From contig JAFGJC010000513.1 in assembly GCA_016929305.1 (NCBI GenBank), positions 1-9,346 on the forward strand: 9,346 nt of DNA, written 5' to 3'. The DNA is from a candidate division CSSED10-310 bacterium. GTDB lineage: Bacteria > CSSED10-310 > JAFGJC01. Of this stretch, positions 1 through 5,394 are shown in pieces (within the stretch, counting starts at the first letter, position 1; every line of letters starts with the position of its first letter). A model generated the notes under the pieces. The model had not been told where the DNA came from, searched no databases, and saw only the letters and a list, made by a program, of their open reading frames with translations. The translations under genes were made by a program, and so were the position numbers.

Positions 1-81
1 AGGATAAAGCTGAATCGTTTCTGGAGCTGCGGACACGATCGTTCCCGGTATTCTTATGAGTTTATCCTGCCAGTCAGTCAT
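1..81 (-). CDS. Start of an unidentified downstream operon gene (partial, leaves the window)
   Basis: An open frame begins with ATG at 81-79 and runs unbroken for 27 codons to the window edge. The protein starts MTDWQDKLIRIPGTIVSA and continues through a Pro-Glu-Thr segment to Leu-Tyr-Pro. Its ATG lies inside the last codons of the PLP enzyme gene, giving an 8-nt ATGACTGA overlap, the usual sign of translational coupling in an operon. No strong Shine-Dalgarno is visible, which fits coupled re-initiation. Twenty-seven residues are too few to assign a family. The Ile-Pro-Gly-Thr-Ile-Val stretch is only loosely like the first strand of several enzyme folds. I infer that the operon continues to the left and that this gene belongs to the same pathway. 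Confidence 0.5.
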   Translation of the reverse strand, partial: MTDWQDKLIRIPGTIVSAAPETIQLYP

Positions 82-1150
82 GACTCATTATTCCCGAAAT
101 GACCTGACGAAGATCGCGATATGATTCCGGAGTATGGATGTATGCTGATGTTACGGGTGTTTTCAGTTTGCTGTAGGCGCGGCCGGAGAGAATAACCAGA
201 GCTGTGCCCTGGCCGCCGTGCTGCCGCCACCGCCGGCATGCGGCCAGCGCTGCAGCGCTTTCGGGTGAGGACTTAATACCGGCGTTTTGCAATATTTGCA
301 TGGCGGATTCCGTTTCCGCTGACGTCAATGCCCAGGCTGAACCGCCACTCAAGCTGATCCTTCCAAGAAGTTCCGGCACCAATGCCGAACCGGAAAGTCC
401 GCCAATTCCAGCTACCGCATCTTTCGGGTTCACGGTACCTCTGGCATCAAAATGAGCTGCCAGGTCCTGAGCTTTTCCCGACTGGGCCGCATGGAGCGCT
501 GGTTTGGTTTTCCATATGGAATGGGAGCTGTCGATAAGGTCGAACGCGGCGGAAATTCCCAGTAGTGTTGCGCCACTTGTTGTAAACATAAAAACGGCCG
601 CAGGTGCTGATGTCATGAACTGATCGTGTATTTCAAAACCGAGAGACATAAAACCGCTCGCTGCATCAGGATCAATAGAAGGTCTGAGATTGGGAAGATT
701 GAAAATACGGGAAGCATATCGAGCATAATTTATGGGTTTGTTACTTAGAAAAATGTGAGCCTCCCGTTCTGCAGCGGCAAGCAGTTTCGAGTTCTGTACT
801 GATCTGCTGAAAAAAACAAACGCGGGCAGATTCGCTTTGCGCGCATATTCAGCGACAGCGATAGCGGCATTGCCTGATGAGGAGATAAGACAGCCAAGGT
901 TTCCTTCCTCAAACCGGCGGCTTACCTGGTAGCAGGCAGCCCGTTCCTTGTGTGATCCGGTTGGCAGGGTATCCTCCCGTTTCAAAATACACGGTGACAA
1001 CTCCGGGTGGTCAAGAGTAACACAGTCGGTGGAATTGAGTGGATCCGGTAACCGGAACGGCATCGCCGGGGAATGCGGATAATAATGAGCATATTTCCAT
1101 ACAATGCCAGGTTTGCGGTCGGTTAACGGTTTCTGGGATGCCATCGTCAT
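74..1150 (-). CDS. Threonine synthase-like PLP-dependent enzyme (fold type II)
   Basis: This 358-residue protein belongs to the tryptophan-synthase-beta/threonine-synthase superfamily, whose members carry out PLP-dependent beta- or gamma-elimination or replacement on amino acids. The Schiff-base lysine is K68 in LKRED-TLPTGSHKER (residues 57-70). The SSSGNAAIA loop (90-98) is the usual substrate/cofactor Asn loop. TTSGATLLG (190-198) is the likely phosphate-binding loop, and the C-terminal Gly-Ile-Lys-Ser-Ser-Pro-Glu-Ser-Ala motif (291-299) matches the end of threonine synthases. The common SFKDRG around the lysine is SHKERA here. No signal peptide is seen, so the protein is cytoplasmic. Its ATG overlaps the stop of the MurD-like gene (ATGA, 1147-1150), so the two are almost certainly co-translated. 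No threonine-pathway genes are nearby, so I infer a specialised role, such as making or breaking an amino acid used by the operon. The exact reaction is unknown. Threonine dehydratase, diaminopropionate-type or cysteate synthase-like activities are alternatives. Confidence 0.82.
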   Translation of the reverse strand: MTMASQKPLTDRKPGIVWKYAHYYPHSPAMPFRLPDPLNSTDCVTLDHPELSPCILKREDTLPTGSHKERAACYQVSRRFEEGNLGCLISSSGNAAIAVAEYARKANLPAFVFFSRSVQNSKLLAAAEREAHIFLSNKPINYARYASRIFNLPNLRPSIDPDAASGFMSLGFEIHDQFMTSAPAAVFMFTTSGATLLGISAAFDLIDSSHSIWKTKPALHAAQSGKAQDLAAHFDARGTVNPKDAVAGIGGLSGSALVPELLGRISLSGGSAWALTSAETESAMQILQNAGIKSSPESAAALAACRRWRQHGGQGTALVILSGRAYSKLKTPVTSAYIHTPESYRDLRQVISGIMSHD

Positions 1151-2595
1151 TTGCCAATCTGCCGGGAAAGATCCCTGATCAACCGGCGATACCCTTTTTG
1201 CCGGGCAATGAACTGGGAGTAGAATCCGGCGCCGGAGGGACTCAGAAGAATCGTATCATGTGGCGACGCTGTTGAATATGCCTGTATAACCGCCGCTTCC
1301 AGAGATGACACTTCGAATACATCGGAGTGGTTGCCTACCAGTTGCTTTATCAGGCTCGACACCGGACTCGTGATGATAAAAAGATGTTTGACCGATTTGG
1401 TAAACCTGCGGGCTAAATTTTCGTAAGCTGAACGATTGCCTTTGAGGTCCCCGCCGCAGATCAAAATAATGGGATGGGAAAAGGCACTCAATGCTGCTTC
1501 AGTGGCGGCAGGATTGGTGCTGGCAAGATCGTCATAAAATGCGATGGAATTCACGGTATCGATATATTCAATACGATTTTTGACGCCGCGAAATGTCCGA
1601 ATGGCACCCTCTATCGTTTCAGGAGGAATACCCATAAGAAACGCGGCACAGGAAGCTGCCAGTATATTGGATATATTGTGTTTTCCCGGAATGTGCACGT
1701 CTGATTCTTGGAACAGAGATATCCTGGCATCATTCCGATGCAAAGCATATCCGGTCGCTACAGGACCTGCACCGTTGGCGGGAAGCGATTCAACAGAATA
1801 CGGCAATGGTTTGGCCGGGCAGGTTTCCAGAAACCGGCGGCATATAGGGTCATCTGTGTTGATGATCGCCCAGTCTTTATCCGTTTGAAATCGGAAAAGA
1901 CGGTATTTTGTCCTGATATATTCTTCAAAAGAGCCATGCTCGTTCAAATGATCTTCCCGAATGTTTGTGATAATTCCGATGTGGGGTCCCTGGTTAATCT
2001 CCATGAGCTGCCGGTTGGAAACCTCAAGAACAAAGTATCCTGAGGGATCCAGCGACTCAAGTCTGTCCAGAACCTGAGGTTGGTAACGGTCATTGCCGCT
2101 GACAAGGTAAGGCTTTCCGGCAGTTTCAAGAAGATGAGCCAGCAGAGTGGATAGTGTTGTTTTGCCGTTTGTTCCCGTCACCGCAACGATGGGGGCGGGA
2201 GACAATGCGAAATAAAGCTGTATCAGAAAACCAAAAGGTTTTCCCTGAGAACGCAGATCGGCAAGAATGGCATTCTCAGGATGAGCAAACCAGTTTTGAC
2301 CGGTAAAGATAAGCTCTGCGGATGTGATATCAGTTAAATAGCTGGGTCCCAGATGAAAGGTTACCGGCAGTGACTGAAGCTGTTGAAATTGAATTTCCCG
2401 GATTTTTTTAGGCAATGAAACATGGGATAAATCGAACGATTGTTTCAACCATTCGCCTTCATGCAGATCGTGTCCTGTCAGATGCGTAAATCCTTTCCGA
2501 TTCAGAAAGGAAAGTATTGCATAGCCTTCCGCACCGGAGATGCCGACGACATGCACGGATTTATGTTGAAAATCGAGGAAATTGAAACTGTTCAT
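1147..2595 (-). CDS. MurD-like Mur ligase family protein (noncanonical substrate residues)
   Basis: This 482-residue protein shows all three Mur ligase domains. They are an N-terminal glycine-rich Rossmann segment (VVGISGAEG, about 16-24), an ATP-binding central domain with P-loop GTNGKTT (141-147, K145), and a C-terminal domain. Catalytic residues line up with E. coli MurD: E191 (E157), H216 in Asp-His (H183) and K230, the carbamylated lysine (K198). GGDLKG retains the lysine matching K348. Other MurD marks are altered. NDSKATN reads DDLASTN, and SPACAS reads SPSGAG, losing the serine that binds the D-Glu gamma-carboxylate. The segment around F422 is shortened, and the UDP-binding GLGLTG loop differs. 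Family knowledge says the enzyme forms an amide bond through an acyl-phosphate at ATP cost. I infer an amino acid or acceptor other than D-Glu plus UDP-MurNAc-Ala. It lies 12 nt after the fusion gene and overlaps the PLP gene. A genuine housekeeping murD with unusual residues is the less likely alternative. Confidence 0.83.
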   Translation of the reverse strand: MNSFNFLDFQHKSVHVVGISGAEGYAILSFLNRKGFTHLTGHDLHEGEWLKQSFDLSHVSLPKKIREIQFQQLQSLPVTFHLGPSYLTDITSAELIFTGQNWFAHPENAILADLRSQGKPFGFLIQLYFALSPAPIVAVTGTNGKTTLSTLLAHLLETAGKPYLVSGNDRYQPQVLDRLESLDPSGYFVLEVSNRQLMEINQGPHIGIITNIREDHLNEHGSFEEYIRTKYRLFRFQTDKDWAIINTDDPICRRFLETCPAKPLPYSVESLPANGAGPVATGYALHRNDARISLFQESDVHIPGKHNISNILAASCAAFLMGIPPETIEGAIRTFRGVKNRIEYIDTVNSIAFYDDLASTNPAATEAALSAFSHPIILICGGDLKGNRSAYENLARRFTKSVKHLFIITSPVSSLIKQLVGNHSDVFEVSSLEAAVIQAYSTASPHDTILLSPSGAGFYSQFIARQKGYRRLIRDLSRQIGK

Positions 2596-2607
2596 AGGAA
2601 TTCTATG

Positions 2608-4293
2608 TTACTCGGCGATACGTCGGACGGCAACGATTCTGAAGACTTTTTCAAAATCGTTTAATGATTGACAGATGATTTTCCCTGCTTCCCGGGATGC
2701 GTGAATCAACGTTTCGTTCAGTGTCAATGCCACGTGGGAGACGCGCTTTTTCTTGCTGATGGCAAACACAAGGTCACCTGGTCTCATGGCGGAGGGAGCA
2801 ATCCTTAGACCTGTTTTTCGCTGATCCGCGGAATGTCGTGGCATCCATAATCCGGCATGAATGAATACCGCCTGAATGAACGCGGAACAATCCATTCCTC
2901 GGCGAGTGCGTCCGCCCAGCAGATAGGGTGTTCCCAGATAACTCTCTGCTATCGCGAACAACTCCGGACGGGACACAAGTAATTTACAGAGTTTGCTTTT
3001 ACGGGCTCTTCGAATTCCATGCCACGGGTTTCCTTCAGGATGCTGTTGTATTATCCATTTTTCCTTTGAAGACCATCCCACCGCCAGATCCGGTGTCTGA
3101 ACCAGAAGACATGATGGCGTTTCCCAAAGCAGTCTCGCCGATTCATCCGTTTCTGTCATTTGAGTGGTCAGATGCCCTTCCGGTTTATCCAGTATGTCCA
3201 CCGGCAATGTTTTAGGAATAGCCAGATGCATGCCGGGAAGCGATTTTTTATGGTCCGACAGAAGGAATATTTCGAATGTGCAGGGGATTTTCTGCTCATC
3301 GAGATGCGCTGCCAGGGATTTCTTCTGTGCAGAAACCGCCAGGATTCCCTTGACGACACATCGGTTTTGATAACAATCGTAAAAAGCTGTCAAATCCCCC
3401 GTATATATACCGTACCTTATCGTTTGAGTTTCAGCGAATCGTTTCAACTGGCTCTGGATCGGTTGAAGGTGCTGGGTCAAACATTTCAGTTTTTGAACAA
3501 CGTTAGCGGAAGCGCCGGGTGGAAATCCGTCGACAAAAGAGCTGGGTTTTCCGGTAAGTCCGTCCACCGCTCCCGATGCCGCAACCGTTTTTAATGAGCT
3601 GAGCACCCATTCCGGGGACGGCAGAAGATCCGTTCGTTCTGACGCGAGTTCCAGCGCTGCCACCAGACCGAATGCTGCCCAGTTGGATGTCGTTCCGATC
3701 AGCGTATACGAAGCGGTAATATGGCATGCCGGTCTGGATTTCGGGAGCAGTGGTGCCAGAATTCCCAGGCCGAGTTCATTGCCGCCATCCCCGATTCCAA
3801 TAGTCAAAGAATCGTCAAGAGACATCAATTCGGCGAACGATGGAATCCGGTCGGAAATATCAACATTACGGCAGGTCAGGCACCGGCCGCCGGCATCCGG
3901 TCCCGGCCGCTCAATCGCAATGACAGCACCCGGATGCTCATCTATGAGCACCTGTAATAGGATTGACGCATCTTCTCCCTGAGCAGGAACGGACACAATC
4001 TGTGCTTCAGATGGATGTAACAATGTTTGAAGCTGTGAACCGGCATAGGGATCAGTTGCATAGATGACGCGTTTGCCGATTCGGGTTAATGCACGGCCCA
4101 GCACGACAGCGCCTTGAGGTCCGTCGGTTTCGGCTGTTCCGGCATCGGGAATAAGGAAACCGGTCAAAATAAGAACCGGTGACCGCACGTTAAGCAAAGC
4201 TTCTGCCGCCGACCGGTAATTGTTTACTGAAACCAAAGCGAAGTATTGAGATAATCCCCTTCGTTCATCTTCAAGAACTATTGTTTCTATCAA
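2608..4293 (-). CDS. D-glutamate cyclase-like (DUF4392) and NlpC/P60 peptidase fusion
   Basis: This 561-residue two-enzyme fusion has no signal peptide and is probably cytoplasmic. Residues about 1-285 match DUF4392, the domain of D-glutamate cyclase (DGLUCY), which turns D-Glu into 5-oxo-D-proline. Key motifs are ETDGPQGA (55-62), AIERPGP (126-132) and GIGDGGNELGLG (166-177). Residues about 285-420 look like a divergent SH3b-type linker, with Leu-Val-Gln-Thr-Pro-Asp then Val-Gly-Trp at 397-407. Residues about 440-561 are an NlpC/P60 domain with the catalytic triad C469 (GMDCSAF), H520 (VSHVAL) and H531 (LIHAS). This layout resembles YkfC-type enzymes that cut gamma-D-Glu-diamino acid bonds in recycled muropeptides. 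The start is TTG: no in-frame ATG precedes the conserved region, and the GAGGAAGAG of the preceding gene's acidic tail can serve as the ribosome site. It lies 6 nt after the LysW-like gene. I infer that the two activities act in turn on a glutamyl conjugate. Confidence 0.84.
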   Translation of the reverse strand: MIETIVLEDERRGLSQYFALVSVNNYRSAAEALLNVRSPVLILTGFLIPDAGTAETDGPQGAVVLGRALTRIGKRVIYATDPYAGSQLQTLLHPSEAQIVSVPAQGEDASILLQVLIDEHPGAVIAIERPGPDAGGRCLTCRNVDISDRIPSFAELMSLDDSLTIGIGDGGNELGLGILAPLLPKSRPACHITASYTLIGTTSNWAAFGLVAALELASERTDLLPSPEWVLSSLKTVAASGAVDGLTGKPSSFVDGFPPGASANVVQKLKCLTQHLQPIQSQLKRFAETQTIRYGIYTGDLTAFYDCYQNRCVVKGILAVSAQKKSLAAHLDEQKIPCTFEIFLLSDHKKSLPGMHLAIPKTLPVDILDKPEGHLTTQMTETDESARLLWETPSCLLVQTPDLAVGWSSKEKWIIQQHPEGNPWHGIRRARKSKLCKLLVSRPELFAIAESYLGTPYLLGGRTRRGMDCSAFIQAVFIHAGLWMPRHSADQRKTGLRIAPSAMRPGDLVFAISKKKRVSHVALTLNETLIHASREAGKIICQSLNDFEKVFRIVAVRRIAE

Positions 4294-4299
4294 TGATTC

Positions 4300-4449
4300 T
4301 TATTTCTCTTCCTCTTCAAAAACCTCAAATTCCAGTGGATTGATGGATATAATTTCCAGTTCAACACCGCATTCCGGACATTCGATGATTTCTCCGATTT
4401 CGAAACCCTCATCCTCAATAAGATTGCCACATTCAGGACAATGTTCCAT
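4300..4449 (-). CDS. LysW-like zinc-ribbon carrier protein lacking the EDWGE tail
   Basis: This is a 49-residue acidic protein with two CPECG knuckles (C4/C7 and C24/C27), followed by Glu-Leu-Glu-Ile-Ile-Ser-Ile-Asn-Pro-Leu-Glu. The layout matches LysW, the amino-group carrier protein of alpha-aminoadipate lysine and arginine synthesis in Thermus and archaea. In LysW the C-terminal Glu of EDWGE receives the amino acid through its gamma-carboxylate. Here the tail ends Phe-Glu-Glu-Glu-Glu-Lys and the EDWGE motif is absent, so classical carriage is not assured. I chose the ATG at 4449 because AGGAGG (4459-4464) lies 9 nt upstream. A longer in-frame opening from 4506 would run through the promoter and add a non-family extension. 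It is the first gene of the operon. I infer a carrier or small regulatory zinc protein. A generic zinc ribbon with no carrier role is the alternative. Confidence 0.8.
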   Translation of the reverse strand: MEHCPECGNLIEDEGFEIGEIIECPECGVELEIISINPLEFEVFEEEEK

Positions 4450-4458
4450 GGACGCATC

Positions 4459-4464
4459 CCTCCT
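4459..4464 (-). promoter_or_regulatory. Strong Shine-Dalgarno that sets the LysW-like start
   Basis: On the minus strand AGGAGG is followed by 9 nt and then ATG at 4449. It fixes the 49-residue start for the LysW-like protein. It is far stronger than the ribosome sites of the three following genes, which suggests the small protein is made in excess over the enzymes. Confidence 0.75.
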
Positions 4465-4484
4465 ATGAAAAATCCGACACTGTG

Positions 4485-4513
4485 ATGTTACGGATCGATA
4501 TTTCACGAGTCAA
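4485..4513 (-). promoter_or_regulatory. Sigma70-type promoter of the LysW-like/MurD-like operon
   Basis: On the minus strand TTGACT (plus 4508-4513) matches the -35 consensus at five of six bases. It is followed by a 17-bp spacer and TAACAT (plus 4485-4490), which matches the -10 at four of six. Transcription would start near 4478, giving a leader of about 30 nt that contains the AGGAGG. This gives the five-gene operon its own promoter, separate from the hydrolase gene upstream, although read-through from that gene remains possible. Confidence 0.5.
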
Positions 4514-4548
4514 TATCCTGAACTCAGAAAGAAGTCACAGGGTTCGGG

Positions 4549-4570
4549 CTGCCGTTACGAAAGCCGGCAG
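4549..4570 (-). other. Inverted repeat downstream of the hydrolase gene
   Basis: The arms CTGCCG (4549-4554) and CGGCAG (4565-4570) are separated by 10 nt, just after the stop of the metallo-hydrolase. A 6-bp GC-rich stem could slow or end transcription, or protect the 3' end. On the minus strand it is not followed by a run of T, so it is not a typical intrinsic terminator. It may simply separate the hydrolase transcript from the operon promoter 36 bp further on. Confidence 0.3.
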
Positions 4571-4577
4571 ATTTACA

Positions 4578-5201
4578 TTAAATAATTAAAAACGGATTGT
4601 ATTTTTTTTCTTTTTCAATTGTGGAAACGGGTCCATGACCCGGATATATTTTTGTGTTGCCGGGAAGGTGGAGTAATTGTGAATTAATGGACTGACGCAA
4701 TATCGCAAAATCACCACCCGGTAGATCACATCGTCCAACCGATCCTGCAAACAACGTATCACCGGTGAACAGCGCATTTTCCCAGAGAAAGCAGATTCCT
4801 CCTGGTGTGTGACCCGGAGTGTGCAGCACGCGGAAGGATTCCATCCCTACTGATAAAAGCTGATCGTTTTCCAAAAATCCATCCGGTTCCGGAATGCCGG
4901 AAATGTATAATCCCAATTCCTTACTTTGCTCCGGAAGTGACGTCAGAAACATCGTGTCCGCCTCGTGGAGATAATAAGGAATTTTTAGTGATGTTTTCAG
5001 TTCGGCCACGGCACCGACATGGTCGATATGTCCGTGCGTATTCAAAATGGCTTGAGGGATCAGATTTCGTTCTGATAAAAACCTGCGAATTTCCTCCGGA
5101 TGATCGCCAGGATCAATGATGAAAACTTCCCGGGTTTTACTGCATCCCACAAAATAACAGTTCACTTGCAATGGACCTACGATCAATGTCCCGATCACCA
5201 T
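4578..5201 (-). CDS. Metallo-beta-lactamase-fold hydrolase, glyoxalase II-like
   Basis: This 207-residue protein of the MBL superfamily is in the small hydroxyacylglutathione hydrolase-like group (YcbL type). The two-metal site is complete: THGHIDH (H56, H58, D60, H61), H131 in HTPGHTPGG, D148 in FTGDTLFAGSVGR, and H189 in YPGHGP. The length is usual for the short form without the C-terminal glutathione-binding domain of classical GloB. It probably hydrolyses a thioester or related ester in the cytoplasm; the substrate is not shown. The start at 5201 is supported by TAGGAG (5210-5215) eight bases upstream. It is divergent from the protease gene. It lies 128 bp upstream of the LysW-like gene on the same strand, with a promoter between them, so its link to that operon is weak. 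Zn or Fe enzymes of this group commonly act in thiol-conjugate detoxification. Confidence 0.88.
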   Translation of the reverse strand: MVIGTLIVGPLQVNCYFVGCSKTREVFIIDPGDHPEEIRRFLSERNLIPQAILNTHGHIDHVGAVAELKTSLKIPYYLHEADTMFLTSLPEQSKELGLYISGIPEPDGFLENDQLLSVGMESFRVLHTPGHTPGGICFLWENALFTGDTLFAGSVGRCDLPGGDFAILRQSINSQLLHLPGNTKIYPGHGPVSTIEKEKKYNPFLII

Positions 5202-5232
5202 TTAATTAACTCCTATATGTATATAATACAAT

Positions 5233-5278
5233 AAAAAGTGATATCAGGTCGATAATTTTGCATAAAAAAGTGATATCA
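5233..5278. repeat. Twin operator-like direct repeat with TGATATCA palindrome cores
   Basis: The 14-mer AAAAAGTGATATCA occurs at 5233-5246 and again at 5265-5278. The two copies are 32 bp apart start to start, close to three helical turns. The 8-bp core TGATATCA is a perfect palindrome (5239-5246 and 5271-5278). The first core lies in the spacer of the candidate hydrolase promoter, next to its -35, where a bound dimer would block transcription. The arrangement is typical of paired binding sites for a dimeric regulator. No regulator gene is in the window, so the factor is unknown. Confidence 0.55.
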
Positions 5279-5384
5279 TTTGCATTTAGCGAAAAACAGG
5301 GGTCTTGAATCTTTTACGGTATACCGCTATGTACTTGGCTTGAGAGAGAGGCAAATGATCCCAATCAAGAGTTTTAAATATTCC

Positions 5385-5390
5385 AGGAGG
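5385..5390 (+). promoter_or_regulatory. Shine-Dalgarno of the protease gene
   Basis: AGGAGG is followed by AATC and then ATG at 5395. It fixes the start, and the resulting protein has a proper N-terminal signal sequence. Confidence 0.75.
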
Positions 5391-5394
5391 AATC

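Larger units (their letters stand above)
5202..5394. promoter_or_regulatory. Divergent promoter region between hydrolase and protease genes
   Basis: This AT-rich 193-bp gap lies between divergently transcribed genes. For the minus-strand hydrolase, a weak pair is TCGACC (plus 5247-5252), an 18-bp spacer and TATTAT (plus 5223-5228). For the plus-strand protease, a weak candidate is TTGAAT (5305-5310), a 17-bp spacer and TATGTA (5328-5333), with the 10-bp palindrome CGGTATACCG (5317-5326) inside the spacer. The region also holds two TGATATCA elements, listed separately. The promoter calls are tentative because the hexamers match poorly. Confidence 0.4.

Noticed and set aside
3160..3982. Several long plus-strand frames opposite the fusion gene
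   Set aside because: They are antisense shadows of a gene with clear domain motifs. They have no recognisable domains and overlap one another in different frames.
4300..4449. A Pup- or ubiquitin-like protein tag
   Set aside because: It has zinc knuckles like LysW and no Gly-Gly-Gln/Glu or Gly-Gly end. No PafA/Dop or E1-like enzyme is seen.
4450..4506. A 19-residue N-terminal extension for the LysW-like protein (start at 4506)
   Set aside because: It would run through the -10 region of the promoter, has no ribosome site of its own, and adds residues foreign to the family. The ATG at 4449 has AGGAGG at proper spacing.
4549..4570. Intrinsic terminator after the metallo-hydrolase gene
   Set aside because: The stem is only 6 bp with a 10-nt loop and no T run follows, so it is listed only as an inverted repeat.
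4578..5201. Metallo-hydrolase as a member of the left operon
   Set aside because: A 128-bp gap with its own promoter and an inverted repeat separates it, and glyoxalase II-like genes are common everywhere. Read-through is possible but not supported.
5222..5227. A perfect TATAAT on the plus strand as the protease promoter
   Set aside because: No -35-like hexamer lies 16-18 bp upstream, and the leader would be about 160 nt. It lies in a TATA-rich stretch where such hexamers arise by chance.
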